Shown here in pieces: positions 39,885-49,088 of a stretch of DNA of 64,000 bases. Below the pieces are notes generated by a model, which saw only the letters and a program-made list of their open reading frames with translations, did no database searches and had not been told where the DNA came from. The position numbers and the translations under genes are program-made. Position 1 is the first letter of the stretch. The number at the start of each line of letters is the position of its first letter. The stretch is taken from NCBI RefSeq assembly GCF_000308875.1, contig NZ_BAGL01000126.1:1-64000 (forward strand), given 5' to 3'. This DNA is from Nocardia transvalensis NBRC 15921. GTDB taxonomy: Bacteria; Actinomycetota; Actinomycetes; Mycobacteriales; Mycobacteriaceae.

Positions 39885-40189
39885 AACGTGCCGCCCATCG
39901 CCCACCGATTCCTTTTCCGAGACAGCCGCCGAGGAAGGAGAAAGGCTGCTACCGTCGACAAGGCGCGAGGTCAGCACGTTTTCACAGTGCGCCCCCACAT
40001 CTCGGGGCTTCGCAGGGCATCGGCGCGCGGTCAGACTGGTCGGTGATCAATGCTCGGGGGCAGATGACCAGCACTCGCATGCTCGCCGGCCGACCGTTCC
40101 CCTATCCACAGGATGTGTGATCGGCTGGCCGACAGCATGTTCGGGGTGAAGTAGTGCTGTGCAACACCGACAACACGGGAGGATTGTCG
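39885..40189. other. about 305-bp intergenic region between lipoprotein and P450 genes
   Basis: No gene is supported on either strand. It contains the divergent promoters. A TATCCACAGG sequence near 40103 resembles a DnaA box, but it stands alone. GGGAGG before 40190 is the P450 ribosome binding site. Confidence 0.5.
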
Positions 40190-41566
40190 ATGATGGACCA
40201 GAGCAGTGCCGCACATCCGAAACGGGCGCCGTACAGCAGCCGGTTCGGCCCGTTCGGCGAGATGGTGACGATGATGCGCGACCCGCTGGCCGTCCTGGAA
40301 CGGCTGGCGGGCGAGCACGGGCCGATCACGGAGTTCCGGGTCGGGCCCGCCCGCGCGCTGCTGGTGGCGGCGCCGGACCCCATTCACGAGGTACTGGTCG
40401 GCAATGCCGCCGACTTCGGCCGCGCCCGGGCGATGGTGCTCGGGCTGTGGCCCGCGCTGCGCAACGGGCTGGTCGTCTCCGAGGGCGAGTTGCACCACCG
40501 CCAGCGCGGGATGATCGGCCCGCTGTTCACGCCGCGCCGGATGACCGCCTATGCCGAGGCGATCACCACCCAGATTCGCGTCCACCTCGACCGGTGGTCG
40601 GCGGCGGGCCCGTTCGACGCGCTCGACTCCATGCAGCGGCTCACCCACGACATCATGGGCGAGCTGTTCGCGGGCGAGGCGCTGGCGGACGACGAGGAGG
40701 CCCTGGCCGCGATCACGCGCGTCTTCGACTGGGAGATCCGGCTGCTGAGCCGCCCGGTCGTGGCGCCCCTGTTCGTCCCGACCCGGCGCAATCGCACCTT
40801 CCTGCGCGATATCGCCTATCTCCGCGAGCGCGTCGGGGAACTCGTCGAGGCCCGCCGCAGCGGCGCGGCCACCGGCACCGACATGCTCCAGGCCCTGGTC
40901 GAGGCCCGCGACGCCGACGGCCCCATGGATTTCGAGCAACTGGTCGACGAGACGATCAACCTATGGGCCTCCGGCATCGAGACCTCCTCCGACGCCCAGT
41001 TCTGGACCGCGTACGCGCTGTCGCGGAATCCGGAGGTGGCCGAGCGGGCCCGCGCGGAGACCGACCGCGTCCTCGGCGGGCGGCCGCCCACGGCCGAGGA
41101 CCTACCGAATCTACCGTACTGCCTCCAGGTGTTCAAGGAGGCCATGCGGCTGTACTCGCCGGCGCCCGCGTTCCTGCGGCAGGCGGTGCGCGACACCACG
41201 GTCGGCGACTATCACGTGCGGCGCGGCACGGTCGTCTTCGTGGCGCCGTGGGTGATGCACCGCTCGCCGCAGTGGTTCCCGCGGCCGCTGGTCTTCGATC
41301 CCGACCGCTTCGCGCCCGACCGCAAGCTACCGCGGCACGCGTACCTGCCGTTCGGCGCGGGGAAGCACGTCTGCGTCGGATCGGCGCTGGCGCTGCTCGA
41401 GGGTCAGCTGTTCACGGCGATGCTGCTGAACTCCGGAACGCTGACGGTCCTCGACGGGGACGCACGACCCCATCTGCAAACCAATCTCCGGCCGCGGGGC
41501 CGGGTGCACGTGATGTACGAGGCCCGCGAGGCGGCACAGGTGGGTGATTCGACCGCATGGGCCTGA
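40190..41566 (+). CDS. cytochrome P450
   Basis: The 458-residue P450 has the heme-ligand loop FGAGKHVCVG (Cys near residue 396), the ExxR motif in KEAMRLYSP, a PERF-like DPDRFAPDR and an I-helix with WASGIETSSD, where the usual A-G-x-x-T is altered to A-S-G-I-E-T-S. It lacks a membrane anchor, as usual for bacterial forms. The reaction is oxygen-dependent hydroxylation or similar using reductase partners that are not encoded nearby. GGGAGG precedes ATG 40190; ATG 40193 is also possible. It lies 13 bp before the sensor kinase gene, so the two may be co-transcribed. Confidence 0.92.
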   Translation: MMDQSSAAHPKRAPYSSRFGPFGEMVTMMRDPLAVLERLAGEHGPITEFRVGPARALLVAAPDPIHEVLVGNAADFGRARAMVLGLWPALRNGLVVSEGELHHRQRGMIGPLFTPRRMTAYAEAITTQIRVHLDRWSAAGPFDALDSMQRLTHDIMGELFAGEALADDEEALAAITRVFDWEIRLLSRPVVAPLFVPTRRNRTFLRDIAYLRERVGELVEARRSGAATGTDMLQALVEARDADGPMDFEQLVDETINLWASGIETSSDAQFWTAYALSRNPEVAERARAETDRVLGGRPPTAEDLPNLPYCLQVFKEAMRLYSPAPAFLRQAVRDTTVGDYHVRRGTVVFVAPWVMHRSPQWFPRPLVFDPDRFAPDRKLPRHAYLPFGAGKHVCVGSALALLEGQLFTAMLLNSGTLTVLDGDARPHLQTNLRPRGRVHVMYEAREAAQVGDSTAWA

Positions 41567-41579
41567 TCCGGACGTCGCC

Positions 41580-43853
41580 GTGACCGCCGCACCGAGGGAG
41601 ACCACGGGTGCGCCGGTCGGTCCGGCGGCGAACCGGATCACACGTTCCGCGGCACTGCTGATCGGTGCGATCGGCGTACTGCTCGGGCCCGCCGTGGGCC
41701 GGGAGGCCTGGGAGCAGGCGCGGTTCCTGGAGTGGTGGTGGACGCCGCTGGCATTCACCACCGTCTTCGGGACCTGCCTAGTGCTGGCCGCGCTGTCCTT
41801 CTCGATCTCGCCGCGCGCGGTGCGAGGGCTGTGCGGGGCGGTGTGCGGCGGCATCCTGCTGTCGATCGTGGTGCTGCCGTTGGCGATTCGCGATCCCGCC
41901 CTGCACGACGATCCGTTCTGGCTGCTGCGCACGGTGGCTCTGGGCGCGGCGGGCGTGCTGGTGTGGCGGCCGCGGGTGGCGACCGCCGTACTCGTGCTGG
42001 TCGTCGGCGGCGGCGCCCTCGCCAACGGGTGGCTTCAGGGCGGCGTGCGCTGGCTGCCGCTGGTGCTGGACTTCACCCGGAACTTCGGGATCGCGGGCCT
42101 GCTCACCTGGGGCCTGTTCACGGTCGTCCGCGCCGCCGCCACGCTCGACGAGGAGTCGGTGCGGGCCGAGCGCGACGCGGCCGAGGTCGCGGCGGCGGAT
42201 GCGAAAAGCCGTGAGCGGGCGCGGTTTTCCGCGATCATCCACGACGAGGTGATGTCGACCCTGCTCGACGCCTCGCGCGGCCGGGACTCCACCGCACTGG
42301 GCCGCCTGGCCCACCGGGCGCTCGGCCGGTTCGACGAATTCCGGCGCAGCGGGGAGGAGGGCGGCGAACTGGACGCGTTCGGCGCCATCGGGACATTGCG
42401 GGCGACGGTGTCGGCGATCAACCCGGGCATCACGTTTCGCGCCAAACGGCTCACCGGATTCGCGCGCCTCCAAGTGCCCGCCGATGTCGGCGATGCCATC
42501 GCGGCGGCGCTGGCCGAGGCGGTCCGCAACAGCCTGCGCCACGGCGGCGGCATCGGGCGGCGGGTGCGCCGCGAGGTCACCGTGACGGTCGGCACGGGAG
42601 CGCTGCGGGTCGAAATGCGGGACGACGGCGCGGGTTTCGACGCGGAGACGGTGCCGGTGCACCGGCTCGGGGTGCGGCGCAGCATTCTCGCGCGCATGGC
42701 CGACCTGCCCGGCGGCGCCGCGTTCGTGGAATCCGCGCCGGGACAGGGCACCACGGTCACGCTGGTGTGGGTGCATCCGAGCGTCGACGAGGAGCAGCCG
42801 GACGCCCGGCCCGAGGTGCCGGTGGGCGCGCACCCGCCGGAACGCTGGGATCTGCGCGGCCTGCTCGGTCTGCGGGGCGCGCAGGGTGCACTGGTGACGG
42901 CCGTCCTGCTGGCCACGATCGCCTCGATGTCGGTGTCGAATATTCGCAGCATTCCCGGACATCAGACCGGAATCCTGGTGGCGTACGCGGCGATCGCGGT
43001 CGCGGCGGTGGTGACGCTGGCGATCGACACCGACCCCTTCCCGTGGCCGGTCGCGGCGGCGGTGGCGGCCGTCGGGCCCGTGTCCGCGGCGCTCGCCTAC
43101 GACCACGTCGGGCCGGAGCAGGTGCACGAATTCGTCTGGACGATCTACGCGTTCTCCGTGGTGCTGTGTTTTCTGGCCGTCCGGGGGCGCAGCGGGTACG
43201 CGACGGCGAGCATCGTGGCGGCGACGCTGGTCGCGGTATTCGCCCTGGGCCTGGGCGTTCGCGGTGTCGCGCTATCGATGACGCCGTTGATCATCGTCGT
43301 CGCCGGGACGCTGATGGCGGCCATCGCCCGCTCGAATCTGCGGGCGCTGCGGCAACTGGCCGACGAATCGGCGGCGCGCGCGGCGGCACAGGCGACCCTG
43401 CGGGCGCAGGGCGAGGAGCGGGCCCGCCAACTGGAGCGGCTCGACGAGCGGGCGCGCCCCATGCTCGAGCGGATCGCCGCCGGCGACGGCCTCACCGAGG
43501 CCGAACGCCACGAATCGCGCGTGCTGGAGGCCGAACTGCGCGACAGCCTGCGCGCGCCCACCCTGACCACCGGCGGCCTCGTCGCGGCCACCCGCGGCGC
43601 CCGCAGCCGCGGCGTCGAGGTCCTGCTCCTGGACGACGGCGGCCTGGCCGACGCCCCCGAAGCCCTCACGGCCACGGTCCTCGAGGAGGTGGCCCAGCAA
43701 CTGGACAAGGCCAACGCGGGAACCATCACGGTCCGCATCCTCCCCCGCGGCCGCCACGTCCTCGCCACCATCCTCGTGGACGCCCCGGACGAGATGCGCC
43801 GCATAGAAATAGGCCACGACGGGACAACCCGAACCTTGGTCGATCACGGGTGA
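41580..43853 (+). CDS. large orphan sensor histidine kinase with two membrane modules
   Basis: The 757-residue protein starts at GTG 41580. It has two similar halves. The first has five or so membrane helices, a coiled segment, a HisKA_3-like box (ARFSAIIHDEVMSTLL) and an HATPase domain with the N-box AVRNSLRHGGG and G-box DDGAGFD. The second has another membrane block (about 445-560), a coiled coil (RALRQLADESAARAAAQATL) and a C-terminal domain (LEAELRDSLRAP, GVEVLLLDD, VTVRILPRG-like) that looks like a kinase end without N- or G-boxes. No response regulator is adjacent. It belongs with the NarL-type kinases of actinomycetes, but the doubled layout is unusual. Confidence 0.8.
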   Translation: MTAAPRETTGAPVGPAANRITRSAALLIGAIGVLLGPAVGREAWEQARFLEWWWTPLAFTTVFGTCLVLAALSFSISPRAVRGLCGAVCGGILLSIVVLPLAIRDPALHDDPFWLLRTVALGAAGVLVWRPRVATAVLVLVVGGGALANGWLQGGVRWLPLVLDFTRNFGIAGLLTWGLFTVVRAAATLDEESVRAERDAAEVAAADAKSRERARFSAIIHDEVMSTLLDASRGRDSTALGRLAHRALGRFDEFRRSGEEGGELDAFGAIGTLRATVSAINPGITFRAKRLTGFARLQVPADVGDAIAAALAEAVRNSLRHGGGIGRRVRREVTVTVGTGALRVEMRDDGAGFDAETVPVHRLGVRRSILARMADLPGGAAFVESAPGQGTTVTLVWVHPSVDEEQPDARPEVPVGAHPPERWDLRGLLGLRGAQGALVTAVLLATIASMSVSNIRSIPGHQTGILVAYAAIAVAAVVTLAIDTDPFPWPVAAAVAAVGPVSAALAYDHVGPEQVHEFVWTIYAFSVVLCFLAVRGRSGYATASIVAATLVAVFALGLGVRGVALSMTPLIIVVAGTLMAAIARSNLRALRQLADESAARAAAQATLRAQGEERARQLERLDERARPMLERIAAGDGLTEAERHESRVLEAELRDSLRAPTLTTGGLVAATRGARSRGVEVLLLDDGGLADAPEALTATVLEEVAQQLDKANAGTITVRILPRGRHVLATILVDAPDEMRRIEIGHDGTTRTLVDHG

Positions 43854-43907
43854 CGCGGACACTGTTTCCACTGGCGAGCGAGCATCACCTCATTACCCGA
43901 ACCGCAC

Positions 43908-45413
43908 CTACTTCCACTTCCTCTTGCCGTGGAGAAGGGTCATGACCTTGGCGACGCGTTTGTCGGTGGCGGTGGTGCGGTCGAAGGTGGTGAGGGACAG
44001 GAGGGGCTGGAAGCGCTGGCGGGCCACGGCGTGGGCGTAGGTGAATTCGCGCAGGCCGTCGGGGCCGTGGATGCGGCCGAAGCCGGAGTCCGCGACGCCA
44101 CCGAACGGGAGCGACGGGATCTGCGGGAAGTTGAATACCGCGTTGACCCCGACCATTCCGGTACGTAGCCGCCCGGCCAGTTCCCGGCCCTGATTCCGCG
44201 AGTACACCACCGCGGACAAACCGTAGCGGCTCGCGTTCGCCAGCTTCACCGCCTCGTCCATATCCTCGACCTTCGTGACGGTCAGGGTGGGACCGAAGGT
44301 CTCCTCGGTGACGGCGAGCGAATCCTCCGGCACGTCCACGAGCACCGTCGGCTGCACGATCTGGCCGGAGATCCCGTCGAGGCCGCCGGTGCGCGCGCTG
44401 CCGCCCCGGGCGAGCGCGTCCTCGATATGACTGCGAACGACCTCGACCTGCCGCGCCATCGTGACCGGACCGATCTGCGCACCCGCGTCGATACCGGCGC
44501 GCACCGCTTTCGCCTGTGTCACAAGCTTTTCCAGGAACTGCTCGTAGGCCAGCCGGTGCACGTACACGCGTTCGGTGCCGATACACGACTGCCCGGCATT
44601 GGCCATGCCCGCCCAGAGCGCGGCATTCGCCGCGACATTCAGATCGGCGTCGGCGTCGACGATCAGCACATCCTTACCGCCGCACTCGGCCACCAGCGGG
44701 GTGAGGGTTTCGGCGCAGGTGGCCATGACCCGTTTGGCCGTGGCGGTCGATCCGGTGAAGGCGATCTTGTCGACGCCGGACCGGCACAGCGCGGCCCCGG
44801 TGCCGCCGTCGCCGGTGATCAGTTGCAGCACCGGCTGTTCCGGCACGACCTCGGCGAACATGTCGACCAGCCACCGCCCGACGCCCGGACTGAACTCACT
44901 CGGCTTGAACACCACCGCGTTGCCGGCGGCCAGCGCGTAGACGATCGATCCGAGCGGGGTGAACACCGGATAGTTCCACGGGCCGATGACCCCGATGACG
45001 CCCAGCGGCTTGTACTCGACCGAGGCCGCCTGGTTGAACGTGAGCAGACTCGTGCGAGCGCTCTTGCGGCCCAGCACCTTTCGCGCGTTCTTCCCGGCCC
45101 ACTTCAGATGTTCGAGCGACAGCGACACCTCGAGAGCGCCGTCGGAATGCGGCTTGCCGGTCTCGTCATGGATCACCGCGGCCAGCTGGCCCATGCGGCG
45201 CGCGAGCACGCCCGCGAAGCGCGTGAGCCGCTCGCCGCGCTCGGCATAGGTCAGCCCGGACCACCAGTCGAAGGCGGTGCGGGCACGCTCGACGGCGGCG
45301 GCGACGTCCGCCTCGGTCTGCACGGGATAGGTGCCGACGAGTTCGCCGGTGCCCGGATTACGCACCTCGAACTCGGACTGGGCGGTGGTGGTGTCGAAGT
45401 CGGTGGTGGTCAT
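43908..45413 (-). CDS. NAD(P)-dependent aldehyde dehydrogenase
   Basis: The 501-residue ALDH has all key elements: GPWNYP, FTGSTATAK, the general-base Glu in VAECGGKD, the catalytic Cys in NAGQSCIGTER and the C-terminal PFGGVADSGFG. The replacement of the usual ELGGK by ECGGK is seen in succinate-semialdehyde and related members. The C-terminal extension (FDRTTATDKRVAKVMTLLHG) is typical of coniferyl/long-chain groups. Its ATG overlaps the stop of the GMC oxidoreductase gene, so it probably oxidises the aldehyde made by that enzyme to the acid. Confidence 0.93.
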   Translation of the reverse strand: MTTTDFDTTTAQSEFEVRNPGTGELVGTYPVQTEADVAAAVERARTAFDWWSGLTYAERGERLTRFAGVLARRMGQLAAVIHDETGKPHSDGALEVSLSLEHLKWAGKNARKVLGRKSARTSLLTFNQAASVEYKPLGVIGVIGPWNYPVFTPLGSIVYALAAGNAVVFKPSEFSPGVGRWLVDMFAEVVPEQPVLQLITGDGGTGAALCRSGVDKIAFTGSTATAKRVMATCAETLTPLVAECGGKDVLIVDADADLNVAANAALWAGMANAGQSCIGTERVYVHRLAYEQFLEKLVTQAKAVRAGIDAGAQIGPVTMARQVEVVRSHIEDALARGGSARTGGLDGISGQIVQPTVLVDVPEDSLAVTEETFGPTLTVTKVEDMDEAVKLANASRYGLSAVVYSRNQGRELAGRLRTGMVGVNAVFNFPQIPSLPFGGVADSGFGRIHGPDGLREFTYAHAVARQRFQPLLSLTTFDRTTATDKRVAKVMTLLHGKRKWK

Positions 45414-47041
45414 CGGCTGCTCTCCTTCGCCGCGCCGGCGGCCGTCGCCACCCGGCCACGGCCGCGAATCAGGTCGGCGGCCTTCTCGCCGATCATGACG
45501 GTGGGTGCGTTGGTGTTGCCGCGCGGGATGCGCGGCATGATCGAGGCGTCGACCACGCGCAGGTTCTCGGTGCCGCGCACGCGCAGCTCCGGATCCACGA
45601 CGGCCGTCTCACCGGTGCCCATGGCGCAGGTGCCGACGGGATGGAACAGGGTCTGGGTCCAGCGCTCCACGTGGGCGCGCAGCGCGTCCTCGTCGCCCGC
45701 GTCGGCGGCATCCGGAAGATGCAGGCGCTCCAGATGTTTCGACAGCGGCGCCTGATTCGCGATCTCGATCAGCTGGCGCGCTCCGGCCAGCAGGATGTCG
45801 AAGTCCCGGGAGTCCGACAGGTAGGCCGGATCGATATCCGGCTTCCACCGCGGATCGGTCGAGCGCAACCGCAGCCGGCCGCGGCTGTGCACCTCGACGA
45901 GGGTCGGCCCGGCGGTGAACATCGGGGCGATCGGCTCGTGGAAACCGTTGTCGTAGAAGGCCGTCGGGGCGACGTGGTACTGCATGTCCGGGGCCGTGGC
46001 GCCGGAGCGCAGGCGGGTGAAACCACCGCCCTCACCGATATTCGACGCCAGCGGCCCGCGGCCGAACGCCTGCCACTGCGCCAACCGCAGCGGCGTCTCG
46101 AACTGCGCGAGATCGGAGGTGCCGCGGGTGCGCCACAGCAGCGGCGTCACGGGGTGGTCGTGCAGGTTCTCGCCCACGCCCGGCACGTCGGCGATCACCT
46201 TCACGCCGGTGTCCCGCAGGTGCGCGGCCGGGCCGATCCCCGACAGCATCAGCAGCTGCGGGGAATTGATCGCGCCGCCGGACAGCAGCACCTCGGCCTC
46301 GGCGTAGGCGGTCTGTTCCGCGCCGTCCCGCAGGTAGCCGACACCGATCGCGCGGGTGCCGTCGAAGACCACCCGGGTGGCCAGGGCGTCGGTGCGCACC
46401 GTCAGATTCGGGCGCGACAGGGCCGGGCGCAGGTAGCCGTCGGCCGTCGACCAGCGGCGGCCCCTGCGGTGGGTCACCTGGTAGCGGCCGACGCCGTCCT
46501 GGGCCGCGCCGTTGAAGTCGTGGGTCCGCGGGAGGCCCGCCGCGGCGGCCGCCTCGATCCAGGCGTCGGTGAGTTCGTGTGTGTAGCGGGGGTTCTCGAC
46601 GTGCAGCGGTCCCGCGGTGCCGTGGTACACCGACTGCAATCCCGTATTGGTCTCGGATTTCACGAAATACGGCAGCACGTCGTCGAAACCCCAACCGGCC
46701 GCGCCGAAGTCGCGCCGCCAGCCGTCGTAGTCCACGGCGTTGCCGCGGATGTAGATCATGGCGTTCATCGACGAGCAGCCGCCGAGGCCCTTCATCCGGG
46801 GCCAGTAGGCGCGGCGACCGCCCAGGTGCTTCTGCGGGGTCGTCTCGTAGCGCCAATCCCATCGCGTGCGCAGCAGCGTGCCCCACGCCGCGGGGATGTG
46901 GATCTCATCGGCGTCGTCGACCGGTCCCGCCTCCAGCAGCAATACGGACACCGATGGATCCTCGGTGAGCCGGTGCGCGAGCACGCATCCCGCGCTCCCC
47001 GCACCCACTACGACGTAGTCGAACGACTCCCGATCGGTCAT
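45410..47041 (-). CDS. GMC-family FAD-dependent alcohol/choline dehydrogenase
   Basis: The 543-residue protein has the FAD-binding YVVVGAGSAGCVLAHRL at residues 9-25, the GMC signature MKGLGGCSSMNAMIYIRG and the second signature GAINSPQLLMLSGIG. The active-site HPVGTCAMG has the catalytic His, and RGNTNAPTV is the second conserved site. It would oxidise an alcohol (choline, polyethylene glycol or long-chain alcohol) to an aldehyde for the coupled ALDH. ATG 47041 follows GGGAGGTC. No BetI-type regulator or betaine transporter is nearby, so choline specificity is not supported by context. Confidence 0.92.
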   Translation of the reverse strand: MTDRESFDYVVVGAGSAGCVLAHRLTEDPSVSVLLLEAGPVDDADEIHIPAAWGTLLRTRWDWRYETTPQKHLGGRRAYWPRMKGLGGCSSMNAMIYIRGNAVDYDGWRRDFGAAGWGFDDVLPYFVKSETNTGLQSVYHGTAGPLHVENPRYTHELTDAWIEAAAAAGLPRTHDFNGAAQDGVGRYQVTHRRGRRWSTADGYLRPALSRPNLTVRTDALATRVVFDGTRAIGVGYLRDGAEQTAYAEAEVLLSGGAINSPQLLMLSGIGPAAHLRDTGVKVIADVPGVGENLHDHPVTPLLWRTRGTSDLAQFETPLRLAQWQAFGRGPLASNIGEGGGFTRLRSGATAPDMQYHVAPTAFYDNGFHEPIAPMFTAGPTLVEVHSRGRLRLRSTDPRWKPDIDPAYLSDSRDFDILLAGARQLIEIANQAPLSKHLERLHLPDAADAGDEDALRAHVERWTQTLFHPVGTCAMGTGETAVVDPELRVRGTENLRVVDASIMPRIPRGNTNAPTVMIGEKAADLIRGRGRVATAAGAAKESSR

Positions 47042-47155
47042 CGAGACCTCCCTTACAGACGGCAATGGCCCCATTGTTCACGTCACGACCGGGGTATTCG
47101 TTCGATTCGCCGGATTGCTGCCTCGTCGCTGCCCGTTCGCGTGCATGCTGAGCGG

Positions 47156-47509
47156 TCAGGCCCATCGCGAGGCGGCTTCCGGACGCCCGATCTCCGCCCA
47201 CAGCACCGTCCGGCCCGCCGTGCAGTACTGTCCGCAACGGACGCTGATCCGCTCGACCGTCTCGGTGACGAGACGTCCGGAATCGGCTATGACACTAGCG
47301 TTTTCGGCCGAGTCGTGCACCTCGATCACCAGCCGCCCCGACGACACCGCACGCAGGCGGATGCCCATCCGCGTCGGATATCCGAGGTCCCGCGCCTCGA
47401 CGGCGGCGACGAAGGCGCCCGTCATCTCCCGGACGGCGCGTTCGCCGTCGATCAGCACATCGTCCCAGCGCCATCGGAGCACCGTATTGCGGACGAAGAT
47501 CGCCGCCAC
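47156..47509 (-). CDS. degenerate RsbW-like ATP-binding (anti-sigma kinase) domain protein
   Basis: The 117-residue protein resembles the small actinomycete HATPase regulators: an L-R-W-R-W-D-D-V-L-I-D-G-E start, a VRLRLV-like strand (IRLRAVSSGRLVIEVHD) and a C-terminal GRTVLWAEI. The N-box S-E-L-V-T-N-A is replaced by R-E-M-T-G-A-F, so the Mg/ATP-binding Asn is missing. It is probably a non-catalytic binding domain. GTG 47509 lies 37 bp after the small two-Cys protein gene, forming an operon divergent from the XRE regulator. Confidence 0.7.
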   Translation of the reverse strand: MAAIFVRNTVLRWRWDDVLIDGERAVREMTGAFVAAVEARDLGYPTRMGIRLRAVSSGRLVIEVHDSAENASVIADSGRLVTETVERISVRCGQYCTAGRTVLWAEIGRPEAASRWA

Positions 47510-47546
47510 CGTAACGGCACGTCGAGGAGACCGTCATCTCCCGGCG

Positions 47547-47753
47547 TCATGTCCCGATGTGCGGAGCATCGGCGGGCACCATCTTGTTCGCCTGCACCAG
47601 AACGGATTTGGCGTGCCGTAATGCCGGGCAGAGCGTGATCGGGCACTCTTTGTGCACCTGCATCACCCGGTGCGCCTCCGCGACGGTCCACTGCCGTCCC
47701 GGCGAGGGCGGCGCGTGCACCATCAGGATCGGATGCGCTTGATCGGGCAGCAT
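47547..47753 (-). CDS. 68-aa protein with EAHRxMQxH-x2-C-x5-C motif
   Basis: From ATG 47753 the product is 68 residues with T-V-A-E-A-H-R-V-M-Q-V-H, then K-E-C-P-I-T-L-C and a helical A-L-R-H-A-K-S-V-L-V segment. The motif is shared with the C-terminal domain of the membrane protein at 33826-34149, showing a recurring module. Two Cys and two His suggest metal binding, but this is inference. The longer open frame upstream overlaps the XRE gene and is rejected. It lies divergent from the XRE regulator and upstream of an RsbW-like gene. Confidence 0.75.
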   Translation of the reverse strand: MLPDQAHPILMVHAPPSPGRQWTVAEAHRVMQVHKECPITLCPALRHAKSVLVQANKMVPADAPHIGT

Positions 47754-47859
47754 TGTCGGTTCCGGCACGTGATAGATGTTGCCCAGGTCACAGAGTCGGA
47801 GGAAGGTAAGGACCACGCAGGCTTCAGCAATCGGTAGCAAACGGACAGCAGGGGGTGCC

Positions 47860-49053
47860 GTGGCGGATGTGACGATGTGGACCGGCAGGCATGTCAAGGC
47901 GCTGCGGGACGCCACCCGGAAGACGCAACAGCAATTGGCCGACGACCTGACCTGCGCCCAGCGCACGGTGAGCTTCTGGGAGAGCCGTCCCGACGGCAAG
48001 GTCAGCACCGGTTTCCAAGCGCGCCTGGACAGGCTTCTGATCAACGCGGACCATGGGTCGAAGAGGCGCTTCTATGAACTGACGGGAGACCCGGACGTGA
48101 ACCGGCGAGACTTCCTGGCCTCGACCGCAGCCGTGGTGGGCATGTCGACCCTGCGCGGGCAGGACACACCCGTCGTGACCGCCGATGCGATCGAGCACTT
48201 GAAAACCACCGTCCACTCGGCCATGCAGTTGGACGACAAACTCGGCTCGAATGCCGCCCGCCCGATCATCGAAGCGCAGGCGAAGACCTGCGCGACACTA
48301 CTGCGCGATTGCCCGCCGAGCCTGCGACGCCAACTGCATTCACTGACAGGCGAAGCCACCGCCAGCCACGCCTGGGCGGTATGGGACCAGGGTGACGCCA
48401 AGGGTGCCGACGAGATGTTCCAGCTGGCTTATCGACACGCGGCAGAAGCGGGCGACACCGATATCGCGGCCGGAATCCTCTGCCATCGAACGCAATTGGC
48501 CGTCAACACTCACCAATACGCCCGCAGCGCCGACCTGGCCGACGCAATGCTCCTCGTTCCCTCCCATGACGGCCGCGTCAACGATTTCCGACGGCTCTGC
48601 GCGGCACAGGCTTTCGCGGCAACAGGGAGAACCCACGACGCCTGGACACAACTCGGCCGAGTCACCGACGACTATGCCGAACAGACCACCCCGGACGAGT
48701 CCTACTGCTACTACCAATCCCGCTGGACCACCGGCGTGAAAACCGCACGCTGCCTCGCCCTCTCCGGAGAGTCCCAGTCAGCGGCCGACGCCGTCCAAGC
48801 CACACTCCCCCTCATCCCCGCACACGCCAAACGAGACCAGGCACTATCCAATTTCCACCTGGCACAGGCAGCGGCCGCAATCGACGTCGACCGCGCCTGC
48901 GCCGCAGCCCGCGACGCAATAGACCTAACTCGCGGCAGCGCCTCCCCCCGAGTCCGACAGGTCTACGCCGACACCAGAACCCACCTGAACCCCTGGTCCT
49001 CAACCCGCGCAGTCCGCCAACTCGACGACTACGCCGCCGGAGTCCTCACCTGA
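47860..49053 (+). CDS. XRE-family regulator with TPR-like domain and internal Tat-like motif
   Basis: From GTG 47860 the protein is 397 residues. The N-terminal helix-turn-helix (VKALRDATRKTQQQLADDLTCAQRTVSFWE, residues 8-37) is followed at about 85 by NRRDFLASTAAVVGMSTL, which looks like a twin-arginine signal inside a cytosolic regulator. Helical repeats resembling TPR units (about 110-390) make up the rest. This layout is common in actinomycete Scr1-like regulators that control development or partner DUF397 genes. The 3' third uses more CA-ending codons than its neighbours and is less GC-rich, hinting at separate origin. It is divergent from the two small genes at 47753. Confidence 0.87.
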   Translation: MADVTMWTGRHVKALRDATRKTQQQLADDLTCAQRTVSFWESRPDGKVSTGFQARLDRLLINADHGSKRRFYELTGDPDVNRRDFLASTAAVVGMSTLRGQDTPVVTADAIEHLKTTVHSAMQLDDKLGSNAARPIIEAQAKTCATLLRDCPPSLRRQLHSLTGEATASHAWAVWDQGDAKGADEMFQLAYRHAAEAGDTDIAAGILCHRTQLAVNTHQYARSADLADAMLLVPSHDGRVNDFRRLCAAQAFAATGRTHDAWTQLGRVTDDYAEQTTPDESYCYYQSRWTTGVKTARCLALSGESQSAADAVQATLPLIPAHAKRDQALSNFHLAQAAAAIDVDRACAAARDAIDLTRGSASPRVRQVYADTRTHLNPWSSTRAVRQLDDYAAGVLT

Positions 49054-49088
49054 TTTCGCGGTTGTAGGCCGTAGCGGGTGCAGTCACA

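Noticed and set aside
40100..40120. Replication origin (DnaA-box-like TATCCACAGG)
   Set aside because: A single imperfect box, no AT-rich unwinding region and no dnaA/dnaN/parAB genes nearby.
41544..41579. Upstream ATG extension of the sensor kinase
   Set aside because: It would overlap the end of the P450 gene; the added residues look like read-through of the P450 stop region, and GTG 41580 begins after it.
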